Source of the DNA: RGIG8775 sp045537235
Lineage (GTDB): Bacteria > Bacillota > Clostridia > Oscillospirales > CAG-272
Reading direction: 5' to 3'
DNA: 64,000 nt
Assembly (NCBI GenBank): GCA_045537235.1
Contig: JAZSPB010000156.1
Coordinates: 62,001 to 126,000, forward strand
In this document: in pieces, positions 25,089 through 33,739 of the stretch
How positions within the stretch are numbered: position 1 is the stretch's first letter
Layout: each line of letters opens with the position of its first letter
The notes under the pieces: model-generated
What the model was told of the DNA's origin: nothing
The model's input: the letters and a program-made list of their open reading frames with translations, nothing else
Database searches by the model: none
Made by a program: the position numbers and the translations under genes

Positions 25089-25787
25089 TCAATCCTTTGC
25101 CATTGCCACAAACATCTCTGTGATCTGTGCATATACATTTTTATCGCTGGATGCACCAAAAACATAAGGGCTCAAAAGGCACAAAACCGTATCCTTGGGC
25201 AACTTGCTTAACTGCTTGGAGTTCTTATACAATGCCGTTTCCGAAAAACGAATACCGTAATCACTGAACGCACTTTCGGGAACAGTAACAAAAACATCCG
25301 AAAGCTTGCGAAGTCTGCCCTCCAAGAGCTCCAACTCTTTATAGAGCGATTCATCTATCAAGAGAATGGCATAGTTACCCGTCATAAGTGCAGAAGTGTA
25401 CATATCCTTTTGCGAAGTGAAATAGCTGGTATTCAGTTTTCCCTCGCTTTCCTTTTGCAGCGCTTCAAGCTGATCGGCATTCATCACTTGATAATAGATG
25501 TATCCCGTATTTTTTTCACCGTCTCCGCTAAAGTCCTTGGGCATAACGGCGTTCAGATCTTCAATCGCACTGTCTATTTCACCGGAGCTAAATGCGTATG
25601 GACCGGAATAAAGAACATTGACATCATATTCCGTTTTGGTACAAGATTGCACAATGCATACGGTCAAAACAAGCGTCACAAACAGCCCAATAAGAATATG
25701 CCATTTGTGATAAAACCAGAAATTATCCAGTTTTTCCGCAAATTTCCCTGTAATATGAATATCACTGTCAGTATACTTATCGTTCAT
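25089..25787 (-). CDS. Single-pass membrane protein of unknown function
   Basis: 232 residues. A short cytosolic N-terminus (about 25 residues) leads to one transmembrane helix (HILIGLFVTLVLTVCIVQSC), then a roughly 185-residue outward domain with mixed alpha/beta character and no recognised motif. The start is the ATG behind GGGAGG; a longer form would begin inside the lysS terminator. It is first in a tight unit with the pseudouridine synthase and tex. Confidence 0.6.
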   Translation of the reverse strand: MNDKYTDSDIHITGKFAEKLDNFWFYHKWHILIGLFVTLVLTVCIVQSCTKTEYDVNVLYSGPYAFSSGEIDSAIEDLNAVMPKDFSGDGEKNTGYIYYQVMNADQLEALQKESEGKLNTSYFTSQKDMYTSALMTGNYAILLIDESLYKELELLEGRLRKLSDVFVTVPESAFSDYGIRFSETALYKNSKQLSKLPKDTVLCLLSPYVFGASSDKNVYAQITEMFVAMAKD

Positions 25788-25798
25788 TGATTCCTCCC

Positions 25799-25830
25799 AA
25801 AAAGAACGGCGAGATTGTCTCCCGCCGCTC
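25799..25830 (-). terminator. lysS: Intrinsic terminator of lysS
   Basis: Imperfect stem GAACGGCGAGA / TCTCCCGCCGCTC with a short loop. On the minus strand the tail is TTCTTTTT, directly followed by the ribosome site of the next gene. Confidence 0.75.
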
Positions 25831-25882
25831 AAAATGATTCATAATCAGTATGATATTTTTGAATGTACGGACAAAGGTTTTA

Positions 25883-27382
25883 TCAGTCGACCTGCTTCAT
25901 CGTCGGGAACAGAAGAACATCGCGGATCGACGCACTGTCAGTCAAAAGCATAACCAATCGGTCGATTCCGAAGCCAAGGCCGCCTGTGGGAGCCATACCG
26001 TACTCCAAAGCGGTTACATAGTCATAATCGACCTGTGCCGTGGTATTGGGATCTTCAGCGCGCTTTGCAGCAACCTGCTTTTCAAATCTCTGCTTCTGAT
26101 CGATGGGATCGTTCAACTCACTAAAGGCATTTCCGAACTCGGTAGCATTGATAAAATACTCAAAACGCTCGGTGAATGCGGGATCATCAGCCTTGCGCTT
26201 GGCAAGAGGACTGTTCTCCACGGGATAATCATAAATAAACGTGGGTTGAATAAGCTTTTCCTCTACATAGGCATCAAACAGTTCAACAAGAACGGTGCCC
26301 TTGGTAGCATTGGCAGGAACCTCAACGTGCATCTTTTTAGCGCATTCTCTTGCATCCTCATCGGTTGCCCAATCATTATAATCACAGCCGGAATATTTCT
26401 TGACAGCCTCTACCATTGTGAGACGCTCCCAGTTGCCCATATTGATCTCGTTGCCTTGATAGTTAATAACCAAGGAGCCGCAAATCTTCTCGGCAAGCAA
26501 CTTATAAAGCTCCTCAACCAAATCCATCATGCCCTTGTAGTCGGTAAAGGCCTGATAAAGCTCAATGGTAGTAAACTCGGGATTGTGCTTGGTGTCCATT
26601 CCTTCGTTTCTGAAGATACGACCAACCTCATATACACGATCCATACCACCAACGATCAAACGCTTAAGATACAACTCAGTCTCAATTCTGAGGTACATAT
26701 CCATGTCCAGCGTATTGTGGTGAGTGATAAAGGGTCTCGCGGAAGCACCGATTTCAAAAGGGGTAAGAATGGGAGTATCCACCTCGAGAAAGCCCTTGTT
26801 ATCCAGATAATTACGAATCTCTTTGAGGATCATACTTCTCTTAATAAAGGTATCCTTAACCTCGGGATTAACAATCAAATCAACATATCTTTGACGGTAA
26901 CGAAGATCCGTGTTAGTGAGACCGTGGAACTTCTCGGGAAGAGGCAAAAGCGACTTGGCAAGCAGTTCGATCTCCTTCACATGAACCGAGATCTCACCGC
27001 GGCGAGTGCGGAAAGCAAATCCCTTGATTCCCACAATATCACCGATATCCCACTTCTTATACTGTTCAAAGACATCAGCTCCGACCTCATCGATCTTGAT
27101 ATAGCACTGAATTCTTCCCTTTCCGTCGGCAACATCGATAAAGTTAGCCTTACCCATATCGCGGCGGCTCATGATACGTCCCGCAATGGCAACGTCCTTA
27201 TTCTCATATTCTTCGAAATTATCCTTGATCTGGGTAGAATAGGTATCAAAGTCAAAGCGAACCTTTTCAAAGGGATTCTCTCCCGCATCCACCAACTCCT
27301 TGAGCTTGTTTCGACGAATCTTGAGTATTTCGTTAAGATCCTCCTCCATAGGTTCTACAGGAGTCATATTTGCATCTGTCAT
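25883..27382 (-). CDS. lysS: Lysyl-tRNA synthetase, class II
   Basis: 499 residues. An N-terminal OB-fold anticodon-binding domain (VAIAGRIMSRRDMGK near 63) precedes the class II catalytic core. Motif 2 is YEVGRIFRNEGMDTKHNPEFT, given here in part: RIFRNEGMDTKHNPEF. Motif 3 is GLGFGIDRLVMLLT near the C-terminus. It charges tRNA-Lys. It follows greA after 18 bases and ends at an intrinsic terminator. Confidence 0.96.
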   Translation of the reverse strand: MTDANMTPVEPMEEDLNEILKIRRNKLKELVDAGENPFEKVRFDFDTYSTQIKDNFEEYENKDVAIAGRIMSRRDMGKANFIDVADGKGRIQCYIKIDEVGADVFEQYKKWDIGDIVGIKGFAFRTRRGEISVHVKEIELLAKSLLPLPEKFHGLTNTDLRYRQRYVDLIVNPEVKDTFIKRSMILKEIRNYLDNKGFLEVDTPILTPFEIGASARPFITHHNTLDMDMYLRIETELYLKRLIVGGMDRVYEVGRIFRNEGMDTKHNPEFTTIELYQAFTDYKGMMDLVEELYKLLAEKICGSLVINYQGNEINMGNWERLTMVEAVKKYSGCDYNDWATDEDARECAKKMHVEVPANATKGTVLVELFDAYVEEKLIQPTFIYDYPVENSPLAKRKADDPAFTERFEYFINATEFGNAFSELNDPIDQKQRFEKQVAAKRAEDPNTTAQVDYDYVTALEYGMAPTGGLGFGIDRLVMLLTDSASIRDVLLFPTMKQVD

Positions 27383-27400
27383 TGTTTTTTAATCCTTTCT

Positions 27401-27886
27401 TTACTTTCTGGAAACCTTGCGAATTTCCAAATGAATGGTACCTCCGGGAGCCTCTACGGTAACCGTGTCACCTTCCTTGTTGCCAACAATAGCGCGACCA
27501 ATGGGAGACTGATCCGATATCTTGTTGGAAAAAGGATCGGCCTCAATGGAACCGACAATATTGTATTCGATCTCTTCTTTTTCTTCCACATCATAAACCA
27601 AAACAGTAGAACCGATATTGGCAATGGAAGTATCAATTGCCGCCTCATCAACGATGATGGCATTCTCAATCAAAGACTCCAGTTCGCTGATTCGCGCTTC
27701 GGTCTTGGCCTGTTCATTACGCGCTTCATCATACTCGGCATTCTCGGAACGGTCTCCGAAAGAACGTGCCAATGCAATGGCCTCTTTTATCTCCTCACGT
27801 TTTTCGCCCTTCAGATAATTCAGTTCCTTTACCAGAAGGTCATAACCGTCCTGTGTGTACAACATTTGTTTTGCTTTTGCTGACAT
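27401..27886 (-). CDS. greA: Transcription elongation factor GreA
   Basis: 161 residues, typical length. It rescues backtracked RNA polymerase by stimulating transcript cleavage. The N-terminal coiled coil (YLKGEKREEIKEAIALAR with ENAEYDEARNEQ) carries the acidic tip residues. The C-terminal FKBP-like domain includes SPIGRAIVGNKEGD. The start is set at the second ATG (27886), which has TGGAGT nine bases upstream; the first ATG (27901) is too close to its GGAG. It is co-transcribed with lysS. Confidence 0.95.
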   Translation of the reverse strand: MSAKAKQMLYTQDGYDLLVKELNYLKGEKREEIKEAIALARSFGDRSENAEYDEARNEQAKTEARISELESLIENAIIVDEAAIDTSIANIGSTVLVYDVEEKEEIEYNIVGSIEADPFSNKISDQSPIGRAIVGNKEGDTVTVEAPGGTIHLEIRKVSRK

Positions 27887-27946
27887 AATCGTATACTCCA
27901 TTTCTCCGGCAACGAGTTTTCGCGGTACCGGTCGCGATGATATTTA

Positions 27947-29287
27947 TTATTCTTTTATAAGTTCCTCAATTGCACGAAGAAGCTGAACATCCTGCTCCTC
28001 GGTTGCATTGCTGATATCAAATCCTTCCGAAGGCTCTATGACAATATCGGGTGTGATCCCCACGCCGTTATAACCTTCTCCGTTGGGAGGAAAATAGAGA
28101 TTGGTTGTAATTTTCAAACCGCCTTCCATTCCATAAGGCTCCAAAGAGATCAAGGTTTGCATTGACCCTTTACCGAATGTCTGCACTCCCACGATGGGAG
28201 CCAGATCATAATCTCGGAAAACCGCGGTAAGAAGCTCTGCTGCGCTTGCCGTATTTCCGTTGACCAAAACGGCGATTTCAAAATCCCGATACTTTCCAAG
28301 ATCCTCCTCATAAACGCTACAAGAAGCATAGGTTCCGGAATAAACCCGTCGCAATGCCCATTGCGTTTCTTTGGCTCCGCTCTTGTCTTCAGTTGAAATA
28401 ATCGCATCTCCCGACTCCAAGAAATAACTGGCACAAGCAATCACGGAACGAAGATCTCCACCACCATTGTCACGAAGATCCAGCACCACTTTGGATATAC
28501 CTTGTTTTTCCAATGAATCAAATGCCGCACAAAGTTGAGTGGGTGTTGTCAGATCAAATTGACCGATGGTAACAATGCCGACAGACGCATTTGTCTTGGA
28601 AACAGAAAAGTCCACAGAAACCGTATATACCTTTTCTCTCATAAGCTCGGCTTCTTTTATGGTGTATCCATCTTGACTCGCAGTAAGCCAAAGAATCTTT
28701 ACCGAAGTTCCAACCTCGCCTCGAATAAAGTTGGTAGCAAGATCGCGTCCCAGGTCATCTACATACTTTATACCGTCTTCGGCTTCGACCGCATAAATAT
28801 AATCGCCTACCAGCATTCCACTGCTTGCAGCGGGAGAATTCGGTGAGATGCGAACGATCTCAAGCACATCCACTTCGCGCCCCAAATATTCCACCGTTGC
28901 CTCTTGGATCGTAACACCGATCCCAACGTAATTTCCTTCATTTTCTTGGGACAATGCCGCGTATTCTTCCGCGGTATAATACGTCGTATACTTATCACCC
29001 GCCGCCCCAACATAGGCTTTCAAAGCAGCATCAAGCATTTCGTCGTAATCCGCATCATAATATGCTCGATCTTCGAGCAACTTTGTTATGGTCTGCAACT
29101 TCACGGAATTTTCATCCGCCACATGGCAAAACTCATTGATCGTATAGGAAAAGGTAGCTAAAGCCGTTATTAAAACAGCTAAAATCAAAAGGAGCACAAA
29201 TAAGAAAACACGGCCCGACGAACCTCTTCCTGACTTTAGACTCTCTGTCTTTGGGACAGTTGACTCAATTTCAGGTTGGTTGTTCAT
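27947..29287 (-). CDS. S41-family carboxyl-terminal processing protease
   Basis: 446 residues. A short cytosolic N-terminus and one transmembrane anchor (about 24-47) precede a helical segment, a PDZ domain (NYVGIGVTIQEA through NSPAASSGMLVGDYI) and the protease core. Catalytic Ser is in GNTASAAELL and Lys in TFGKGSMQTL. It cleaves extracytoplasmic proteins, and in spore formers relatives such as CtpB act in sigma-K signalling. The start ATG has GGAG nine bases upstream; longer in-frame versions have no suitable ribosome site. Confidence 0.92.
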   Translation of the reverse strand: MNNQPEIESTVPKTESLKSGRGSSGRVFLFVLLLILAVLITALATFSYTINEFCHVADENSVKLQTITKLLEDRAYYDADYDEMLDAALKAYVGAAGDKYTTYYTAEEYAALSQENEGNYVGIGVTIQEATVEYLGREVDVLEIVRISPNSPAASSGMLVGDYIYAVEAEDGIKYVDDLGRDLATNFIRGEVGTSVKILWLTASQDGYTIKEAELMREKVYTVSVDFSVSKTNASVGIVTIGQFDLTTPTQLCAAFDSLEKQGISKVVLDLRDNGGGDLRSVIACASYFLESGDAIISTEDKSGAKETQWALRRVYSGTYASCSVYEEDLGKYRDFEIAVLVNGNTASAAELLTAVFRDYDLAPIVGVQTFGKGSMQTLISLEPYGMEGGLKITTNLYFPPNGEGYNGVGITPDIVIEPSEGFDISNATEEQDVQLLRAIEELIKE

Positions 29288-29410
29288 AATACTCATCTCC
29301 GACCAAAATCTACAAAATTTTCTCTTTTTCTCACAAGTTGACTTACACACACATAAGCGAAACGAACATAGACATTCACTCATTCGTTCCGCTTATTGTA
29401 ATTCAGTCAA

Positions 29411-30496
29411 TTAAAATTTGCTGGGCTTGGAATTGAGATATTTCTTGACCATGAGTGCCACCTTAAAGGTGATAGCATGCTCAAATTCGCGAAGATCAAG
29501 CCCCGTCAGTTTGCGAATCTTCTCCAGTCTATATACCAATGTGTTTCTATGGACAAACAACTTTCTGGAGGTCTCGGAAACATTCAGATTGTTTTCAAAG
29601 AAGCTTTGAATGGTCATCAGCGTTTCGCGATCCAAAGACTCAAGACTACCCTTCTTGAACACCTCCTGCAAGAACATCTCGCAAAGGGTGGTGGGAAGCT
29701 GATAGATCAATCGACCAATGCCGAGATTTTCATAGCTAATGATGTTCTTTTCGGTCTCAAATACTTTACCGACATCCAAAGCAACCTGTGCTTCCTTATA
29801 TGCGCGAGCAAGATCTTTTATGTTGTCTACAATAGTAGAAATACCGATGGCAACCTTGGTATAGAACTCTGTGCTGAGCGTATCGGCAATATTGGTCGCG
29901 ATCTTCTCGATCTCCTTGATATCCGTTCCGGGCTTGATGTCCTTAACGAGGACGATATCATGTTCGCCAACACTGATCACATAATCCTTGGACTTGTCCG
30001 GGAACATATTCTGGAGCATTTCAAAGGGCATCATGTCGGTCTTGCCGTAGAATTTAACAAGAAATACGATACGTACCTCTTCGGTATTGAAATGAAGCTC
30101 CTTACTCTTGATATAAATATCGCTGGGAAGGATATTGTCCAAAATTATGTTCTTTATGAAAGAACCTTTGTCATACTTTTCATCGTAAAGATTCTTTATG
30201 TTGCTCAAGGAAATCGTAAGGATCTTAGAGATTTTATCCGCGACCTTATCCTCACCCTCAACAAACACGGTATATTCACCCTTCATGCCAACGCTGATCG
30301 GTCTGTAGGTATATCCCTCCGAGACGATGAGATCGGACGAATAGGCGAGCTCATCACGCACGCCCTGCTTGATCTCACCAACTCGAACCAATTCAGAGCA
30401 AGCTACAATGACACCATTTTCATCAATGACACCGATCACACGTTCGATCGCATCCTTCATTTGATGAATCACGCCTTGAAACAATCTGTTCGACAT
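29411..30496 (-). CDS. CdaR/PucR-type transcriptional regulator
   Basis: 361 residues. The first 120 or so resemble the sugar-diacid recognition (Diacid_rec) domain (IHQMKDAIERVIGVIDENGV). A GGDEF-like CdaR domain (about 130-270) contains TKVAIGISTIVDNIKDLARA. The C-terminal PucR-type helix-turn-helix includes NVSETSRKLFVHRNTLVYRL. Such regulators control sugar-acid or purine catabolism, but none of those genes is adjacent, so the target is unknown. It has its own promoter. Confidence 0.88.
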   Translation of the reverse strand: MSNRLFQGVIHQMKDAIERVIGVIDENGVIVACSELVRVGEIKQGVRDELAYSSDLIVSEGYTYRPISVGMKGEYTVFVEGEDKVADKISKILTISLSNIKNLYDEKYDKGSFIKNIILDNILPSDIYIKSKELHFNTEEVRIVFLVKFYGKTDMMPFEMLQNMFPDKSKDYVISVGEHDIVLVKDIKPGTDIKEIEKIATNIADTLSTEFYTKVAIGISTIVDNIKDLARAYKEAQVALDVGKVFETEKNIISYENLGIGRLIYQLPTTLCEMFLQEVFKKGSLESLDRETLMTIQSFFENNLNVSETSRKLFVHRNTLVYRLEKIRKLTGLDLREFEHAITFKVALMVKKYLNSKPSKF

Positions 30497-30544
30497 AACA
30501 AATCTCCTCGCATTTAAATATCGCTATTGTTGATACTGACCTAT

Positions 30545-30573
30545 ATTTTACTACATTTTTTGTTATTTTTCAA
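30545..30573 (-). promoter_or_regulatory. Sigma-A promoter of the CdaR/PucR-type regulator
   Basis: On the minus strand TTGAAA (30568-30573) and TAAAAT (30545-30550) are spaced 17 bases apart, about 50 bases before the start. The AT-rich arms TCAAAATT/AATTTTGA further upstream may end rsmE transcripts. Confidence 0.65.
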
Positions 30574-30636
30574 TAGGTTTTTTAATATTTTTATGTAATT
30601 TATCAAAATTTTTTTGTTTTTTTTATCAATTTTGAC

Positions 30637-31377
30637 TTAAAGTTCAAATTCATAGGACATACAGCTCAAAACAAACACGGGAGCCGTCTCGGTTCGAAGA
30701 ATTCTTTTGCCGAGACTGACCGAAAAGATTCCGAGTGCCTTTGCCAGCTTGACCTCATCGCGTGAAAATCCGCCTTCACTTCCTATCATGATGGCGATAG
30801 AACCGACTTTCTGTTCTTTCGCTTTGACAAGCGCCTGTTTGAGTGAGGTTGTATCCTCATCCTCATAACAGATCAAAGCCAGTTCAGCCTTTGCCGCCTC
30901 CCGTAGCGCGTCCGCAAAGTCAATCGTTTGCTTCACTTGAGGAATACACCCTCGACCGCATTGCTTTGCCGCCTCAACGGCAATTCGATTTCGCCGCTCC
31001 GTCTTGCGTCCTTCGGTGTCGGATTTGGATTTGGCAATACAGCGTTCACTTTCAAACGGGATAATTTCCGTTACTCCACACTCTACCGCTTTTTGTATTA
31101 CTGTCTCCAATTTATCACCTTTGGGTAAACCTTGAAACAAACTGATTTTAAGAGGCGGCTCTCCGGGCGCATCCTGCTCACCGAGAATCTCGGCAACCAC
31201 ACAGGTTTCCTCAAAAGAGACCAACCTACAGTCATATTCACGCGCAGATTTATCACATACGGTAATGCACTCCCCTTTTGCCATTCGAAGCGAATACGAA
31301 ATATGCTTGGCATCATCTCCGTATATTTTGATAAAGCCGTCGGAAATTTGCTCACGATCTACAAAAAATTTTGGCAT
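30637..31377 (-). CDS. rsmE: 16S rRNA (uracil-1498 N3)-methyltransferase
   Basis: 246 residues. An N-terminal PUA-like domain (KFFVDREQISDGFIKIYGDD) precedes a SPOUT methyltransferase domain with IMIGSEGGFSRDEVKLA and the knot motif VSLGKRILRTETAPV. It methylates U1498 of 16S rRNA. It often follows prmA in Firmicutes, as here, but has its own perfect promoter. Confidence 0.95.
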   Translation of the reverse strand: MPKFFVDREQISDGFIKIYGDDAKHISYSLRMAKGECITVCDKSAREYDCRLVSFEETCVVAEILGEQDAPGEPPLKISLFQGLPKGDKLETVIQKAVECGVTEIIPFESERCIAKSKSDTEGRKTERRNRIAVEAAKQCGRGCIPQVKQTIDFADALREAAKAELALICYEDEDTTSLKQALVKAKEQKVGSIAIMIGSEGGFSRDEVKLAKALGIFSVSLGKRILRTETAPVFVLSCMSYEFEL

Positions 31378-31407
31378 ATCCTTCTCCCAAACAATGATAG
31401 TATTAAC

Positions 31408-31436
31408 ATTATAATATATTTTTCACAAAATGTCAA
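31408..31436 (-). promoter_or_regulatory. Perfect sigma-A promoter of rsmE
   Basis: On the minus strand TTGACA (31431-31436) and TATAAT (31408-31413) with 17-base spacing, 30 bases before the rsmE start. Confidence 0.8.
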
Positions 31437-31505
31437 AGGTTTTTTTGTTAGTTTTGCTCCAAAATATTATTTTTTGAATTTTATTTTTAATAAATAAAAA
31501 AAGAA

Positions 31506-31537
31506 AAAGGCTAACGAAAAAAGAATCGTTAACCTTT
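31506..31537 (-). terminator. Intrinsic terminator of the hrcA-prmA heat-shock operon
   Basis: AAAGGCTAACGA and TCGTTAACCTTT arms (one mismatch). On the minus strand the tail is TTTCTTTTTTT. It lies just after the prmA stop. Confidence 0.8.
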
Positions 31538-31543
31538 GATAAT

Positions 31544-32506
31544 TTACACTTTTTGTTTTTTGACAGCCAAAGCGCACCAGTCATTATCCAGTGAAGTTTC
31601 CACGATCACAAAGCCGTGAGCCTCAAATGCAGAGATCACATCATCAGCTCTTGCACCGATAATGCCGGATGCCAACAGAACCGCATCTTCTTTCATGTAC
31701 TTGCCCACGTCGGGTATCATTCTTATAATGATATCCGCAACGATATTGGCCGTGATGAGATCATAGGGACCGCCGTCAAGATCGACATTTTTCAGAAGGT
31801 CAGATTGTTCGCAGGTTACGTTTTCACAGTCATTGGTCAGGATATTATCCTCCGCAACACGAACAGCAACCTCGTCAATGTCATAGGCTTTACACTCCTT
31901 GGCTCCAAGCTTTGAGGCGCAAATGGCAAGGATTCCGCTTCCGCATCCCACGTCAAGCATTCTCTGCCCCGGCTTCGTATACTTTTCCAAAAGACCGATG
32001 ACAAGTCGTGTCGTTTCATGAGTGCCTGTTCCAAATGCCATCCCGGGATCCATTGTAACAATAATGTCATTGGGCTGCTTATCATATTTTTCCCAAGCGG
32101 GCACGATAACGATTCGCTCACCGATTCGGATCGGCTTGTAATAATCCTTCCAAGAATTCGCCCAATCTTCTTCATTGACACCGACCACTTCCACCTTGGC
32201 TTCCAGCCCCTCCTCATCACACCGTTCGTTCAAGAAGGTAAGCGCTTCATTATAATTGCGCTCCACGGGAATGAATACGGAAACCGATGCAATCGTCTTG
32301 TCGGCGTTGAGGATAGACTCATCAATCAAGTCGCCATAGCAGGTCTTGAGATCCACATCGCTAAAATCCTCGATCATCAAGTTGTTGCTGATCATGCTCA
32401 TGATGGCGGTCAAGGAATCCAATTTTTCCAGCTTGACGGTTGCCTTAATTTGATGCCATTCCTTGGTGTCGGAGGATGCACCGCACAAATAATCTTTATC
32501 AATCAT
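31544..32506 (-). CDS. prmA: Ribosomal protein L11 methyltransferase
   Basis: 320 residues. An N-terminal substrate-recognition domain precedes a class I methyltransferase with MLDVGCGSGILAICASKLGA as the S-adenosylmethionine motif I, then YDIDEVAVRVAEDN and LITANIVADII. It trimethylates L11. Start is ATG 32506; a TTG two codons earlier is possible. The gene begins six bases after the dnaJ stop, an arrangement common in Firmicutes heat-shock operons. Confidence 0.94.
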   Translation of the reverse strand: MIDKDYLCGASSDTKEWHQIKATVKLEKLDSLTAIMSMISNNLMIEDFSDVDLKTCYGDLIDESILNADKTIASVSVFIPVERNYNEALTFLNERCDEEGLEAKVEVVGVNEEDWANSWKDYYKPIRIGERIVIVPAWEKYDKQPNDIIVTMDPGMAFGTGTHETTRLVIGLLEKYTKPGQRMLDVGCGSGILAICASKLGAKECKAYDIDEVAVRVAEDNILTNDCENVTCEQSDLLKNVDLDGGPYDLITANIVADIIIRMIPDVGKYMKEDAVLLASGIIGARADDVISAFEAHGFVIVETSLDNDWCALAVKKQKV

Positions 32507-32512
32507 AGTCAA

Positions 32513-33661
32513 TCACTCAAACATCTTTCTGAATTTTTTGAAGATGGTGCTCTTCTTTTCGTAATTGTTTTCACCACAACTTTCAGCAAAGGCACGCATA
32601 TGTTCCTTCTGCTTTTCGCTGAGCCCTTTGGGAACTTCCACATTGACGGTGAAAATGAGGTCTCCGCGCCGTCCCGAGTTGTTGACATACGGAATTCCCT
32701 TTTGCTTCACGGTAAAACGAGTGCCCGGTTGTGTCCCTTCGGGAATAGAATACTTCATCTCCCCTTCCAGTGTGGGAATGGAAATTTCCGCGCCCAAAGT
32801 CGCCTCGGCAATGGTAATGGGAACATCACAATAAATGTTATATCCGTCGCGTTCGAAAACATCATGTCTCTTGACGCGGACGGTTATGATCAAATCACCC
32901 GTCGAGCCGCCGTTTCGTCCGTCACAGCCCTCGCCGCGAAGCGCGATACGCTCTCCGTCATCGATACCTGCGGGAATGGACACACCCAGCTTCTTAACAA
33001 CCTTAATAAAGCCGGTTCCGCGACAGTTACTGCAAGGATTTTTGATGGTCTTTCCCGCGCCTCGGCAAGAATCGCAGGTAACAGTAGATTGGAACTGCAT
33101 TCCGCCCATGCGTTGTACCACTCTTCTCTGTCCGCTTCCGCCGCAAGCACTGCACGTCTCGGGGCTGGTTCCTTTTGCCGCACCGCTTCCCGAACAATCG
33201 GGACACTTTTGGATGCGATTATAAGAAACATCCTTTTTCACACCAAAAGCGGCTTCCTCAAACGTAACAGTTACCGTTGCACCAATATCATCACCGCGTC
33301 TGGGGCCGTTTCTTCTGGCGCTCGAGTTGCCGCCAAAGCCGCCACCGAAGATATTACCAAATATATCCCCAAGGTCGCCAAAACCGCCGAAGCCACCAAA
33401 GCCATCAAAACCACCGGCTCCCGCACCGCCTTGTTCAAAGGCTGCATGACCGAACTGATCATACTGCGCACGTTTCTGTGAATCGGAAAGCACATCATAT
33501 GCTTCATTTACTTCCTTAAATTTGACCTCGGCCTCTTTATCACCGGGATTCATATCGGGGTGATATTTTTTTGCAAGTCCGCGGTAAGCTTTTTTGATGG
33601 TCGCTTCATCCGCATTTTTAGCTACACCGAGGACTTCATAATAGTCTCTTTTTTCTGCCAT
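32513..33661 (-). CDS. dnaJ: Chaperone DnaJ
   Basis: 382 residues. The J domain has HPD (KYHPDMNPGD, about 33-42). A Gly/Phe-rich linker (about 77-120) follows, then four CxxCxGxG zinc repeats (CPDCSGSG, CSACGGSG, CDSCRGAG, CSNCRGTG), and the C-terminal substrate domains. It is the co-chaperone that loads clients and stimulates DnaK ATPase. It is separated from dnaK by 78 bases containing a hairpin. Confidence 0.97.
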   Translation of the reverse strand: MAEKRDYYEVLGVAKNADEATIKKAYRGLAKKYHPDMNPGDKEAEVKFKEVNEAYDVLSDSQKRAQYDQFGHAAFEQGGAGAGGFDGFGGFGGFGDLGDIFGNIFGGGFGGNSSARRNGPRRGDDIGATVTVTFEEAAFGVKKDVSYNRIQKCPDCSGSGAAKGTSPETCSACGGSGQRRVVQRMGGMQFQSTVTCDSCRGAGKTIKNPCSNCRGTGFIKVVKKLGVSIPAGIDDGERIALRGEGCDGRNGGSTGDLIITVRVKRHDVFERDGYNIYCDVPITIAEATLGAEISIPTLEGEMKYSIPEGTQPGTRFTVKQKGIPYVNNSGRRGDLIFTVNVEVPKGLSEKQKEHMRAFAESCGENNYEKKSTIFKKFRKMFE

Positions 33662-33695
33662 ATCTGACTGTTCCTTTTATTGCCTTATGAAACAA

Positions 33696-33729
33696 CTCTG
33701 TGGGAAAGGAGTGACCTTCCCCACGAGAG
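33696..33729 (-). promoter_or_regulatory. Stable hairpin in the dnaK-dnaJ spacer
   Basis: CTCTGTGGGAAAGGAG and the facing CCTTCCCCACGAGAG form a stem with small mismatches and a short loop. There is no T tract on the minus strand, so an mRNA processing or stability element is more likely than a terminator. Confidence 0.45.
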
Positions 33730-33739
33730 TGCGTATATT

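Noticed and set aside
25850..27883. A 677-codon open frame on the plus strand, antisense to lysS and greA
   Set aside because: It is a shadow of lysS and greA, whose domains and ribosome sites are clear. The frame has no ribosome site or recognisable domain.
27916..27940. TCGCG...CGCGA inverted repeat after the S41 protease gene as a terminator
   Set aside because: Short arms and no T tract; may be chance or a weak element.
29356..29395. AAGCGAAACGAA/TTCGTTCCGCTT hairpin between the S41 protease and CdaR-type genes as a terminator
   Set aside because: The stem is real but lies upstream of the protease ATG, with no T tract on either strand; termination is not supported.
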